Positions 44,396 through 51,920 of a DNA stretch of 64,000 bases are shown piece by piece. The position numbers and the translations under genes were made by a program. The first letter of the stretch is position 1. Every line of letters begins with the position of its first letter. Origin of the DNA: Bacteroidaceae bacterium (GTDB lineage Bacteria; Bacteroidota; Bacteroidia; Bacteroidales; Bacteroidaceae); NCBI GenBank assembly GCA_017453465.1, contig JAFTEV010000028.1:1-64000 (forward strand). The letters are read 5' to 3'. The notes beneath the pieces are model-generated. The model made no database searches, was not told the DNA's origin, and was given only the letters and a program-made list of their open reading frames with translations.

Positions 44396-45383
44396 ACAAA
44401 TCCTCCTTCTTGATGTCTTTTTTCAGTAATGTTCTTCCTTGGCACCAGCGTTTGGCCTGCGCAAAAGCCGAGTCGGTCGGCATCGATGCGTGCAGGAAGG
44501 TGGGGTACTTCACCAGTGTGTCGGGAATCTCGATGCTGCGGCTCTGCGGGAAATACCTCATCAGCTGTAGCTGGAGAGCATCCTCCGCTCCCGTCAGCGT
44601 GCTGTCGTTCTGTGCTTCCGCATATTGAGCCACCAGCTGGTTCAGTTGCTCTACAGCTATGTCGTAAGCCTGTTTCAGCTTAGGAATGTCTTCTTTATGT
44701 CGGGCCAGCACGCTGTCCTTCATAATGACAGCACTCAGGTTCAGGCCCAGTTCGGGTGTGCCAATGACGCGCCGCGCCCCCCGTGCTTCACACTCCGAGG
44801 CGTATGGCTCTGGCAGCAGTGCGCCGTCATACTGGTTCTGGTCCACCATGTAGCAGCGCAGCTTGATGTTATTGATTTGCGGTTTGTTGAGGTCGGTTGA
44901 CTGAAACTTCGCACGGCTCAGGATGTAGTCCGCCGTGAGGTCCACCGCCGAATTGCGTGTGATGCCAATGATTTTCTCTTTCAGACTACTGATTTGCCTG
45001 ATGCGTGCACTGAAGGCCGTCATCAGGTAGAGGTCCAGCTGCGTAGCCATGACCACACGCACGCTGTCGCCCCGTCCCCGCCACACGCACGCCTTCACCA
45101 TGTCGCTCCAGATGGCATCGGCAGTTGTGCCCATGAAGGCAGTGTCGGCATCCATCGCGGCGCGGTAGGTCTTCAGCTTCACCTTCACGCCCAGCGAGTC
45201 GAACAGCCCTTCCTCCTCGGCATAGTAGAAAGGCAGACAGTCCGCCGTGGACAATACAGCCAAGCGAATCGTCAGCGAGTCGTAGTCCGGCCCCTTCTGC
45301 GTCTGCTTCGCTTGCTCGCCACCACAAGCGCAGAGCAAAGCCACAGCCACGACGAGGCCCATGAGTGGTTTGAGTGGAAACAT
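44385..45383 (-). CDS. ABC-type substrate-binding lipoprotein (NMT1/SsuA-like)
   Basis: A 332-residue lipoprotein: signal with lipobox LCAC (Cys20), then a type II periplasmic-binding fold resembling nitrate/sulfonate/thiamine-precursor binding proteins (IRLAVLSTADCLPFYYAEEEGLFDSLGVKV, where AEEEGLFDSLGVKV is the family hallmark; LLPEPYASECEARG later). No permease or ATPase gene is nearby; instead it overlaps a TPR gene. A heptamer inverted repeat occupies its leader. Ligand unknown. Confidence 0.82.
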   Translation of the reverse strand: MFPLKPLMGLVVAVALLCACGGEQAKQTQKGPDYDSLTIRLAVLSTADCLPFYYAEEEGLFDSLGVKVKLKTYRAAMDADTAFMGTTADAIWSDMVKACVWRGRGDSVRVVMATQLDLYLMTAFSARIRQISSLKEKIIGITRNSAVDLTADYILSRAKFQSTDLNKPQINNIKLRCYMVDQNQYDGALLPEPYASECEARGARRVIGTPELGLNLSAVIMKDSVLARHKEDIPKLKQAYDIAVEQLNQLVAQYAEAQNDSTLTGAEDALQLQLMRYFPQSRSIEIPDTLVKYPTFLHASMPTDSAFAQAKRWCQGRTLLKKDIKKEDLYAQ

Positions 45384-45390
45384 AGATGAT

Positions 45391-45492
45391 AAGTTAAAAG
45401 TTAAAAGTTAAAAGTTAAAAGTTAAAATGCCATGCGGAGTGTCAGTGTACTGCGCCAGCCCATTTTAACTTTTAACTTTTAACTTTTAACTT
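45391..45492. repeat. Inverted heptamer array AAGTTAA upstream of the lipoprotein gene
   Basis: Five AAGTTAA units (45391-45425) face an inverse four-unit array (45461-45492). The arms pair perfectly over 32 bases (45398-45429 with 45461-45492) around a 31-base loop. It separates pgk from the co-directional lipoprotein gene and may act as terminator, processing site or leader structure. Confidence 0.9.
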
Positions 45493-45505
45493 AAAAAAGT
45501 CCCGT

Positions 45506-46774
45506 TTATTCGCCCTTCACAGCGGCAACGCCTGGGAGCACCTTACCCTCGATGGCTTCGAGCAGTGCGCCGCCACCGGTAGAGATGTAAGACACCTTGT
45601 CTTCCAAGCCGAACTTGTGTACACAAGCCACTGAGTCGCCACCACCGATGAGTGAGAATGCGCCTTCAGCAGTAGCCTTGGCCACAGCCTCGCCCACGGC
45701 ACGTGAGCCGGCAGTGAAGTCGTCGCACTCGAAGCAGCCGGCAGGACCGTTCCAGAGGATAGTCTTTGCACCCTCGATGGCCTTGGCAAACTTCTCGCGG
45801 CTGACAGGACCAGCGTCCAGTCCGTCCCAGCCAGCTTCGATGGCGTTGGATGGGAACACCTTGATCCGTGCGCCTGGCTTTACAGAGAAGGTGGAGAAGT
45901 CGTAGCCTGTGCAGCAGACAGAGTCTTCGCCCAGCACGAGTTCCACACCATTCTTCTTGGCCATTTCCTCTACGCCGAGAGCCACGTCCAGCTTGTCCAG
46001 CTCAACGATTGACTCGCCGATTTCGCCGCCGTGAGCCTTGGCAAACGTGTAGGTCATGCCACCGCAGAGGATGAGCTTGTCCACCTTGCCCAGCAAGTTC
46101 TCGATGATACCAATCTTGGTCGATACCTTCGAGCCGCCCATGATAGCCACGAATGGACGCTTGATGTTGCTCAGCACGTTGTCAACGGCCTGCACTTCCT
46201 TCTCCATCAAGAGACCCAGCATACGGTTGTCCTTGTCGAAGTAGTCAGCGATGACAGCCGTAGAGCCATGCTTGCGGTGAGCCGTGCCGAAAGCATCCAT
46301 TACCCAGCAGTCTGCATAGCTGGCCAGCTTCTTGGCAAACTCCTTCTGGCTCTGCTTCATGGCCTTCTTAGCCTCGTCATACTCCGGTGTGCCTTTCTCC
46401 ACACCCACTGGCTTGCCTTCCTCTTCGGGATAGTAGCGCAGGTTCTCCAGCAGCAACACTTCGCCTGGCTTCAGCGCAGCAGCCTGAGCATCGGCCTTCT
46501 GGCAGTCGTCGGCAAACTGTACGGGCACACCCAGAGCCTCGCTCACGGCGGGCACAATCTGCTTCAGGCTCAGTTCGGGCTTTACCTTGCCCTTTGGCTT
46601 GCCCATGTGGGACATGATGATGAGGGCACCGCCCTTCTCCAGAATGAGCTTCAGTGTGGGCACAGCACCACGGATGCGGGTGTCGTCAGTAATCTTGCCG
46701 TCCTGAAGAGGCACATTGAAATCTACACGAACAATTGCCTTCTTACCGGCAAAGTCATACTCTTGAATTGTCAT
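45506..46774 (-). CDS. pgk: Phosphoglycerate kinase
   Basis: Glycolytic enzyme making ATP from 1,3-bisphosphoglycerate. The 422-residue protein has the N-terminal signature [36 protein letters not shown], the basic patch [12 protein letters not shown], the hinge, [12 protein letters not shown], the nucleotide region NGPAGCFE and the C-terminal [10 protein letters not shown] and [16 protein letters not shown]. Normal. Its promoter carries two GAAGAAT heptamers on the -33 side. Confidence 0.97.
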   Translation of the reverse strand: MTIQEYDFAGKKAIVRVDFNVPLQDGKITDDTRIRGAVPTLKLILEKGGALIIMSHMGKPKGKVKPELSLKQIVPAVSEALGVPVQFADDCQKADAQAAALKPGEVLLLENLRYYPEEEGKPVGVEKGTPEYDEAKKAMKQSQKEFAKKLASYADCWVMDAFGTAHRKHGSTAVIADYFDKDNRMLGLLMEKEVQAVDNVLSNIKRPFVAIMGGSKVSTKIGIIENLLGKVDKLILCGGMTYTFAKAHGGEIGESIVELDKLDVALGVEEMAKKNGVELVLGEDSVCCTGYDFSTFSVKPGARIKVFPSNAIEAGWDGLDAGPVSREKFAKAIEGAKTILWNGPAGCFECDDFTAGSRAVGEAVAKATAEGAFSLIGGGDSVACVHKFGLEDKVSYISTGGGALLEAIEGKVLPGVAAVKGE

Positions 46775-46826
46775 AGTTCTACTGAGTTTAAAGTTATTTG
46801 TTTAGAAAGTTTGTTCAAATCAGCTG

Positions 46827-46834
46827 CAAAAATA
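46827..46834 (-). promoter_or_regulatory. pgk promoter -7 box
   Basis: TATTTTTG then CAG on the minus strand, 53 bases before the pgk ATG. About 12 bases further upstream begin the GAAGAAT heptamers (46848-46862). Confidence 0.65.
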
Positions 46835-46847
46835 CGAAAAAGAAATG

Positions 46848-46862
46848 AAGAATGAAGAATGA
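46848..46862. repeat. Heptamer GAAGAAT at the pgk promoter
   Basis: Two or more units of GAAGAAT, complementary to the ATTCTTC array at valS, at the same distance from the -7 box. Confidence 0.65.
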
Positions 46863-46964
46863 ACCCAGAAGAATCTCGCTGTTTTTATCTTTTTTTGCAA
46901 ATTGGCTGGTTCTCGTAGCTGTTCAGCGAATAATCTTTAGCGATATTTTTTAGAAACAAATGTG

Positions 46965-47270
46965 AACCAATGTTTTTTCTGGCACGTAGGTTATATTTAT
47001 TGTTTTCAACACGAAAGTTATATTTTTTCAACACGAATGACACGAATTTTCACGAAGTTCTTGCGGCGTGTTTATTTGGCTACGCCGAAGGTTCACGAAG
47101 CACCTCGACGGTGACGAATGTCACGAAGCTTGCCGGATAGTTCGTGCCATTGACTTCGTCGATCTAAAGGTTCGTAGCACCGCCCAAGGTGCTGTTCGTG
47201 CAATATGCATGGTTTGTGAAGTTTCGTGTCATTCGTGTTGAAAAAAAAACATTGGTAGTACGACCTACGG
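46965..47270. repeat. Long imperfect inverted repeat with CACGAA words
   Basis: Perfect 24-base arms at 47023-47046 and 47223-47246 (TTTTTTCAACACGAATGACA onwards) are flanked by outer arms ACCAATGTTTTTT and a CGTAGGT word on both sides. The interior is dense in CACGAA/TTCGTG words and small hairpins. There is no coding potential. Confidence 0.8.
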
Positions 47271-47500
47271 ATGATTATATAAAATTATTCACATTCGTTT
47301 CCCTCTAAATTTACGCTAATTATTCTCGCCCTTACGCCCTGCTTACACATTATATATATTATAGACAAAAGCCTTGCTCCGTGAAGTCTGCCTCGCCGGG
47401 GGAAACTGTGCCGCCCGCCGCCGACAGGGATGCCCCTTCAGCCCGATTGAGAAACTTTTTTGCCCTTTGCCCTTCCCTTCTTTTTCTGTTAGGCAAGAAA

Positions 47501-47591
47501 AGTTGACGCAACGGCGTTGTTTTTGAAAACATCGCCGTTGTTTCTGAAAACAACGCTCGTTGTTTTTACAAACAACGCCGTTGCGTCAACT
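47501..47591. repeat. Palindromic 21-22-base array with 22-base inverted ends
   Basis: Ends AGTTGACGCAACGGCGTTGT.. (47501-47522) and their inverse (47570-47591) pair over 22 bases. Inside, GTTG recurs at 47516, 47537, 47559 and 47580, with TTTCTGAAAAC-like units. Design and part of the unit resemble the 28065-28145 array. Confidence 0.82.
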
Positions 47592-47768
47592 TTCATTGCG
47601 GACGTGAGCAGTTTTGCTCCTCAAAAGAGGCAATTTTGTTCTTCTGCGAGGCTTGAAATGGAGCGCAGTCCCAGTGCTACCGCAATGCAGTCTGCCTTCA
47701 CCAGCAAAGCCTTGCCCATGCAGTATAATTTTCTTGCTGTTTTGTTTGGATGTTCCGAAATAAGGTTG

Positions 47769-47776
47769 TACTTTTG
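47769..47776 (+). promoter_or_regulatory. Antitoxin gene promoter -7 box
   Basis: TACTTTTG then CATTC, 33 bases before the ATG at 47810. Confidence 0.7.
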
Positions 47777-47809
47777 CATTCAATATTAAGGAATAAAACG
47801 GCAAAGAAC

Positions 47810-48025
47810 ATGGTAACAACCCAATTGACCCCCGCCCAACTGAACGTGCTGAGTCTGATGTCATATATCAACACGGAGCAAGAGCAGCAGGAACTTCAAG
47901 ACATCCTGCTCCAGTTCTATCGCAAAAAGACCGACAATCTGCTTTTACAGTTCCAGCAGCAGAACAATATCACTCAACAGACACTGGACGAATGGGCCAA
48001 TCAGCACGAAAGGACACCATACTGA
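47810..48025 (+). CDS. Small antitoxin-like protein of a PIN-type TA pair
   Basis: A 71-residue, Gln-rich helical protein (MVTTQLTPAQLNVLSLMSYI at the start). It is typical in size and place for the partner of Bacteroidota PIN-domain toxins: its TGA stop overlaps the ATG of a PIN start by one base (48025). It has its own promoter box and an intact frame, though the toxin behind it is broken. The antitoxin role is inferred from this arrangement; no known DNA-binding motif is visible. Confidence 0.7.
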   Translation: MVTTQLTPAQLNVLSLMSYINTEQEQQELQDILLQFYRKKTDNLLLQFQQQNNITQQTLDEWANQHERTPY

Positions 48026-48120
48026 TGAAGATAGTCCTCGACACCAACTGCCTCGTCAACGTCATTATGCCAGGTACGATTTCCCGAAGGTTGATGTTTG
48101 CAAACTTTCCGAATTCCTAA
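48025..48120 (+). pseudogene. Truncated PIN-domain toxin (VapC-like)
   Basis: The frame opens MKIVLDTNCLVNVIMPG, the first strand and first catalytic Asp of a PIN ribonuclease (V-L-D-T-N-C-L), then diverges and stops after 31 residues, where about 130-140 are expected. The following 89 bases to the next gene show no PIN continuation in any frame, so the rest is deleted rather than frameshifted. The protein cannot be active. Confidence 0.8.
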
Positions 48121-48209
48121 ACATCGTAAGAACACTTTAAGCCTCTTGTTATAACCAACCCGCCAACGCAATTACCCTTTGGCGAGACGCTGTCAATTAC
48201 TGATTCCCC

Positions 48210-50615
48210 TTAAAACTCAAACAGCACGCGGGCATTGATGGTGCGGCCCGTGAGGTAGTTGGGCACGGCGTACTGGTTGTTCGTGATGTCGGTAATCCAG
48301 TAGTAGGAATTGACGTTGTTGATGCCGAGGACGTTGAAAGCATCCACGCCCAGCCAGATGTTCTTGAAGGCATTGCCAAAGGCAGAACGGATGTGGTGGT
48401 CTTCATTGCTAAGCAGACGGTAAGACAGGCCAATATCGACACGGCGGTAGGCAGCCATACGGAACACCTGACGCTCGCGGCCAGCGTGGGGCGGACCGAA
48501 GGGCAGACCGCTGGCATAGTGGCCACGCACGGTAATCTTCCAGCGGTCGGTGTTGGGGAAGTAGTCGGAGAAGAAGAGAGAGACGTTCAGCCGCTGGTCG
48601 GTGGGGCGCGGCACCCACTGCCCGCCGTTGATTTGTTCTGCCGTCTTCATGATGCCCACACTGACCCAAGAGTCCGTGCCAGGCACAAACTCGCCGTAGA
48701 GCTTCAGGTCGAGACCCACGGCATAACCCTTGGCAATGTTTCCGCCATAGTAAATGACGCGCACGTTGTCGATGTTGTAGGGAATCAGGTTGCTCAGTGC
48801 CTTGTAGTACGCTTCAGCCGTAAACTTAAAAGGACGTTTTGCCACGCGGAACTTGTATTCTCCGCCCAGGAGGAAGTGAATACTGCGCTGCGACTTGATG
48901 TCCTCCTTTAGGTAGGCAAAAGTATTGCCGTTCACGGTGACGGTGTCGCGCATTTCTTTATAGAAAGGTGTCTGGTAGTAGAGACCCGTGGAGAACCGCA
49001 GTACCAGGTTCTCGTTGCTGGCAGGAATGAAGGCTACCGTGGCACGCGGACTGAAGAGCCATTCCTTGTTCCAGCTCCAGTGGGTCAGACGGGCACCGTA
49101 GTTGAGTACCAGTTCGCCGCTGTTGAACTCGTGCCGCCATGTGTCCTGTGCGTAAAGCTCCAGGTGGCGGCTCTTCTCTTCGTTCCTTGATGCCATGTTG
49201 AAGATGAGGTCGAGCCGCTGGTCGGAGTGGGGCAGGCTGTAGCCCGCCGAGTCGCGAAACTCCCATTCGCGCATGGTCTCCTTCACGTTCTCAAACTTCA
49301 TCAGTGCGCCATATCGGATGTCGTGGCCCGTCAGTCGGCTGCGCCCCGCCAAGCCCACGTTCACCATCGAGGCGTTCAGTCGGTTGCGGGCGTGCTCCAT
49401 GTAGGTACCGATGCCCAGTCCGCCCTCCTGCTCGCCGTCCTGCGTGAGCCAGTACTGTCCGCTGATGTCGTATGCTTCGCGCTCGGTGGTCTTGAAGGCC
49501 GAGAGGTTGAAGGTCAGCGAATTGTTGCGGTTGAAGTTGTAGGTAGTGGAGAATGCGCCAAAATAGGTGTGGAACTTATCCTTCTCCTGTCCGTCGAAAT
49601 ACACCTTGAAGTCCTTGACGTTCTCCATGGTGCCAAATCGCGTCTCGCGGTCGGACGGCTTGAAGTTGTAGTCGTTGAGCGAAATCACGCCCATCAGGTC
49701 CACGGTCCAGCGTTGGTTGGGACTCCAGCTGATGTAGGTCTGGTAGTCGAAGTCGCGTGGGTCGTACTCACCCTTGGTCTGCATGGTGCCCAGCAGGTTC
49801 TTCATGGTCTTGTAGCGTATGCCGTGAATCATGGAGAAACGCTCTGTGCCGTAGCCCACGTAGCCGCTGGCTCCCAGCAGACTGGCCGAGAGGCTGGCCT
49901 CGAAGCCCTTCACCTTCTTGTAGTTGATGTCGAGCACGGACGACATCTTTTCGCCGTACTTTGCATCGAATCCGCCCGCCGAGAACTGTATGCGCTCCAC
50001 CATGTCGGGATTGATGATGGAGAGTCCCTCCTGCTGTCCGCTACGGATGAGCAAAGGGCGATAGACCTCGATGCCATTCATATAGACCGAGTTCTCGTCG
50101 AAAGAACCACCGCGCACGTTGTACTGGTTGCTCAGTTCGCTGTGGGTGCTCACGCCCGCCTGTGTAGCAATCACTTGCTCCACACCGCCGCCGCTCGCGT
50201 TGCCCATGTGCTTCAGGTCCTTGATGCTCACGTCCGCCATGTTGTTCGTCTGGCGGCGCACCTCTTTCACTTCCACCTCGCCCAGCTCGTAGCCCAGTTC
50301 GGGCAACATCAGGTTCAGCGTCACCGAGTCAGTGGGAGCCTTCAGCACGCGCTTGCGTGTTTCGTAGCCCACCATCGAAGCCACAATCACCATAGAGTCC
50401 GTGGCCTCAGCCACAAAACGGTAGCGTCCCTTCAGGTCGCAGACCGCACCGAAGATAGTGCCCTCCACGCGCACCTGCGCCAGTTCGATGGGTTGCTTCT
50501 TGTCGTCAATCACGGTGCCTTTGATGACCACCGTCTGTGCCAGCACGTATGCACACAGGCTCCACATCAAGAGCACCGTCAGTATTCTGTTCCAAGTGTG
50601 TCTATTTCGTTCCAT
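48210..50615 (-). CDS. TonB-dependent outer membrane receptor
   Basis: An 801-residue outer membrane receptor: signal peptide (to about residue 26, AYVLAQ), a carboxypeptidase-regulatory-like domain (about 30-110, VIKGTVIDDKKQPIELAQVRV), plug (about 130-235, VEQVIATQAGVSTHSELSNQ, NVRGGSFDENSVYMNGIEVY), then a 22-strand-type barrel ending in Phe (RVLFEF), the usual BAM signal. No SusD, siderophore or cobalamin gene is adjacent, so the ligand is unknown. Divergent from the ECF unit at 50.77 kb. Confidence 0.9.
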   Translation of the reverse strand: MERNRHTWNRILTVLLMWSLCAYVLAQTVVIKGTVIDDKKQPIELAQVRVEGTIFGAVCDLKGRYRFVAEATDSMVIVASMVGYETRKRVLKAPTDSVTLNLMLPELGYELGEVEVKEVRRQTNNMADVSIKDLKHMGNASGGGVEQVIATQAGVSTHSELSNQYNVRGGSFDENSVYMNGIEVYRPLLIRSGQQEGLSIINPDMVERIQFSAGGFDAKYGEKMSSVLDINYKKVKGFEASLSASLLGASGYVGYGTERFSMIHGIRYKTMKNLLGTMQTKGEYDPRDFDYQTYISWSPNQRWTVDLMGVISLNDYNFKPSDRETRFGTMENVKDFKVYFDGQEKDKFHTYFGAFSTTYNFNRNNSLTFNLSAFKTTEREAYDISGQYWLTQDGEQEGGLGIGTYMEHARNRLNASMVNVGLAGRSRLTGHDIRYGALMKFENVKETMREWEFRDSAGYSLPHSDQRLDLIFNMASRNEEKSRHLELYAQDTWRHEFNSGELVLNYGARLTHWSWNKEWLFSPRATVAFIPASNENLVLRFSTGLYYQTPFYKEMRDTVTVNGNTFAYLKEDIKSQRSIHFLLGGEYKFRVAKRPFKFTAEAYYKALSNLIPYNIDNVRVIYYGGNIAKGYAVGLDLKLYGEFVPGTDSWVSVGIMKTAEQINGGQWVPRPTDQRLNVSLFFSDYFPNTDRWKITVRGHYASGLPFGPPHAGRERQVFRMAAYRRVDIGLSYRLLSNEDHHIRSAFGNAFKNIWLGVDAFNVLGINNVNSYYWITDITNNQYAVPNYLTGRTINARVLFEF

Positions 50616-50734
50616 ATAACTAATATAACGATGAAGCGCGTATTTTATTTTGTTTCGTTAACAGAAACACGCCGTGAAGGAGCCTTTGCTGGACGTTTTT
50701 TGCGAAAAAACTTCCTTGCAAGTGTAATGATTTG

Positions 50735-50742
50735 TAAATTTG
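50735..50742 (+). promoter_or_regulatory. ECF/STN operon promoter -7 box
   Basis: TAAATTTG then CGCC. It leaves the ATG at 50752 almost leaderless and favours the one at 50773. Confidence 0.6.
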
Positions 50743-50772
50743 CGCCAATATATGAGTAGAAACACTTCGGGC

Positions 50773-51354
50773 ATGAACAGTCATCATCAGAAAATAGAAC
50801 AAGAGGACATACGCCTGATAGCACGCATACTGGCTGGCCACACCGACGACTATCGCCACCTGATGCGCCGACACCGAGCGGCGATGGTCAGTTTTGTGGG
50901 ACGGATGTTGGCTCACCCTGCTGACGTGGAAGATGTGGTGCAGGATGTCTTTGTGGCGGCATACCAGAGTTTGCACACCTACGACGCAGGGAAGGCGGCG
51001 TTTCGGACGTGGCTCAGCAGGGTGGCATACTACACCGTGGTGCACCACCTGCGGCAATCGTCCCTGCCCATGAGTTCGCTTGACGAGGACGACACGCTGC
51101 TGGAGACGGTGAGCGATGAAGCGGCAGACGGCCTGTGGCAAAGTGCGGGAGAAGAGGACGTGGACCGCATTGGGCTGGCTCTCGACATGTTGCAGCCAGC
51201 AGACAGGATGCTGGTCGATATGTTCTACTATGAAGGCCAGTCGCTCACGGAGATTGCCTACATCCTGGACTGCAAGGCCGGCACACTGGCAACGAGGCTT
51301 TGTCGCATCAGAAAGAAACTTTATGTCATACTGAAAAATATGGAAAGGAGATGA
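50773..51354 (+). CDS. ECF RNA polymerase sigma factor (second)
   Basis: A 193-residue ECF factor: region 2 (LMRRHRAAMVSFVGRMLAHP, DVEDVVQDVFVAAYQSLHTY, AAFRTWLSRVAYYTVVHHL) and region 4 (LDMLQPADRMLVDMFYYEGQ, SLTEIAYILDCKAGTLATRL). It is the first gene of a coupled trio; its stop overlaps the next ATG (51351-51354). The start is set at 50773 (MNSHHQKIEQ); ATG 50752 is an alternative. Probably activated through the STN proteins downstream. Confidence 0.9.
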   Translation: MNSHHQKIEQEDIRLIARILAGHTDDYRHLMRRHRAAMVSFVGRMLAHPADVEDVVQDVFVAAYQSLHTYDAGKAAFRTWLSRVAYYTVVHHLRQSSLPMSSLDEDDTLLETVSDEAADGLWQSAGEEDVDRIGLALDMLQPADRMLVDMFYYEGQSLTEIAYILDCKAGTLATRLCRIRKKLYVILKNMERR

Positions 51355-51920
51355 AAATGGACTCAAGAATCAGACAATCGCAGCCGTCCGCAGGGCCAGG
51401 CATCAGCGAGGCTTTGCGCCGACTGCATGAACGTGCGGAGAGCACTGTGCTTTCAGCCGATTTTGAAGACAAGGTGATGGCACGAATTGAACTGACACCC
51501 CGCCGCCGCAGTGGTTTTGCTGTGCTTCGCGGATTCAGGAAGGTGGCTGCCATTTGGCTGCTTCTCTGCCTGATGGGTGGACTGAGCTACGCGGCATTCC
51601 GTGTGGTGAAAGGCCGTCCCAACCAGACTGCAGCTGTGGACACGTTAGCCCCTGCGCCCATTGTTCAACAGAAAGTCGTGCGCTTTGCTGGCCAGCCGCT
51701 CGACAGCATCCTGACGGTGGTGGCTGCACATTATCGGCGCGCCGTGTGTTTCCGCGACGAAGCACCACGCCAACTGCGTCTGCTCATCAGCTGGGACACA
51801 GGGGCACCGCTGGCTGACTTCGTGGAGAACCTGAACGAACTGGAGGGTGTGCTCATCGCTGACGAGCGCGACACGCTGTTTGTTTCATATAGAGAAGGGG
51901 AGGGCGACGGCGATGAATAA
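51351..51920 (+). CDS. FecR-like anti-sigma factor ending in a DUF4974/STN-like domain
   Basis: A 189-residue single-pass protein: cytoplasmic N-terminal part (about 1-57), membrane helix (about 62-80, VAAIWLLLCLMGGLSYAAF), and a periplasmic domain (about 108-185) with VRFAGQPLDSILTVVAAHY that has the STN/DUF4974 pattern. The central FecR domain of normal anti-sigma factors (300 or more residues) is missing, so this is a short form. A good ribosome site (AGGAG, six bases before the ATG) is visible, unusual here. It overlaps its neighbours by four and eight bases. Confidence 0.78.
   Translation: MKMDSRIRQSQPSAGPGISEALRRLHERAESTVLSADFEDKVMARIELTPRRRSGFAVLRGFRKVAAIWLLLCLMGGLSYAAFRVVKGRPNQTAAVDTLAPAPIVQQKVVRFAGQPLDSILTVVAAHYRRAVCFRDEAPRQLRLLISWDTGAPLADFVENLNELEGVLIADERDTLFVSYREGEGDGDE

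Larger units (their letters stand above)
46863..47768. other. Gene-free, repeat-rich gap between pgk and the antitoxin gene
   Basis: About 900 bases with no gene I can support. It holds a 305-base imperfect inverted repeat (46965-47270), A/T-rich DNA at 47270-47360, a G/C-rich stretch at 47390-47470 with no family resemblance in any frame, a 91-base palindromic array (47501-47591), and a GCAATGCAGTC word at 47680. It resembles an accumulation site for small non-autonomous elements. Confidence 0.75.

Noticed and set aside
47359..47864. Small frames on both strands in the pgk-antitoxin gap
   Set aside because: They are made of repeat units (LKTT/ETTAMF-like) and stop in unrelated sequence; no promoter or ribosome site fits.
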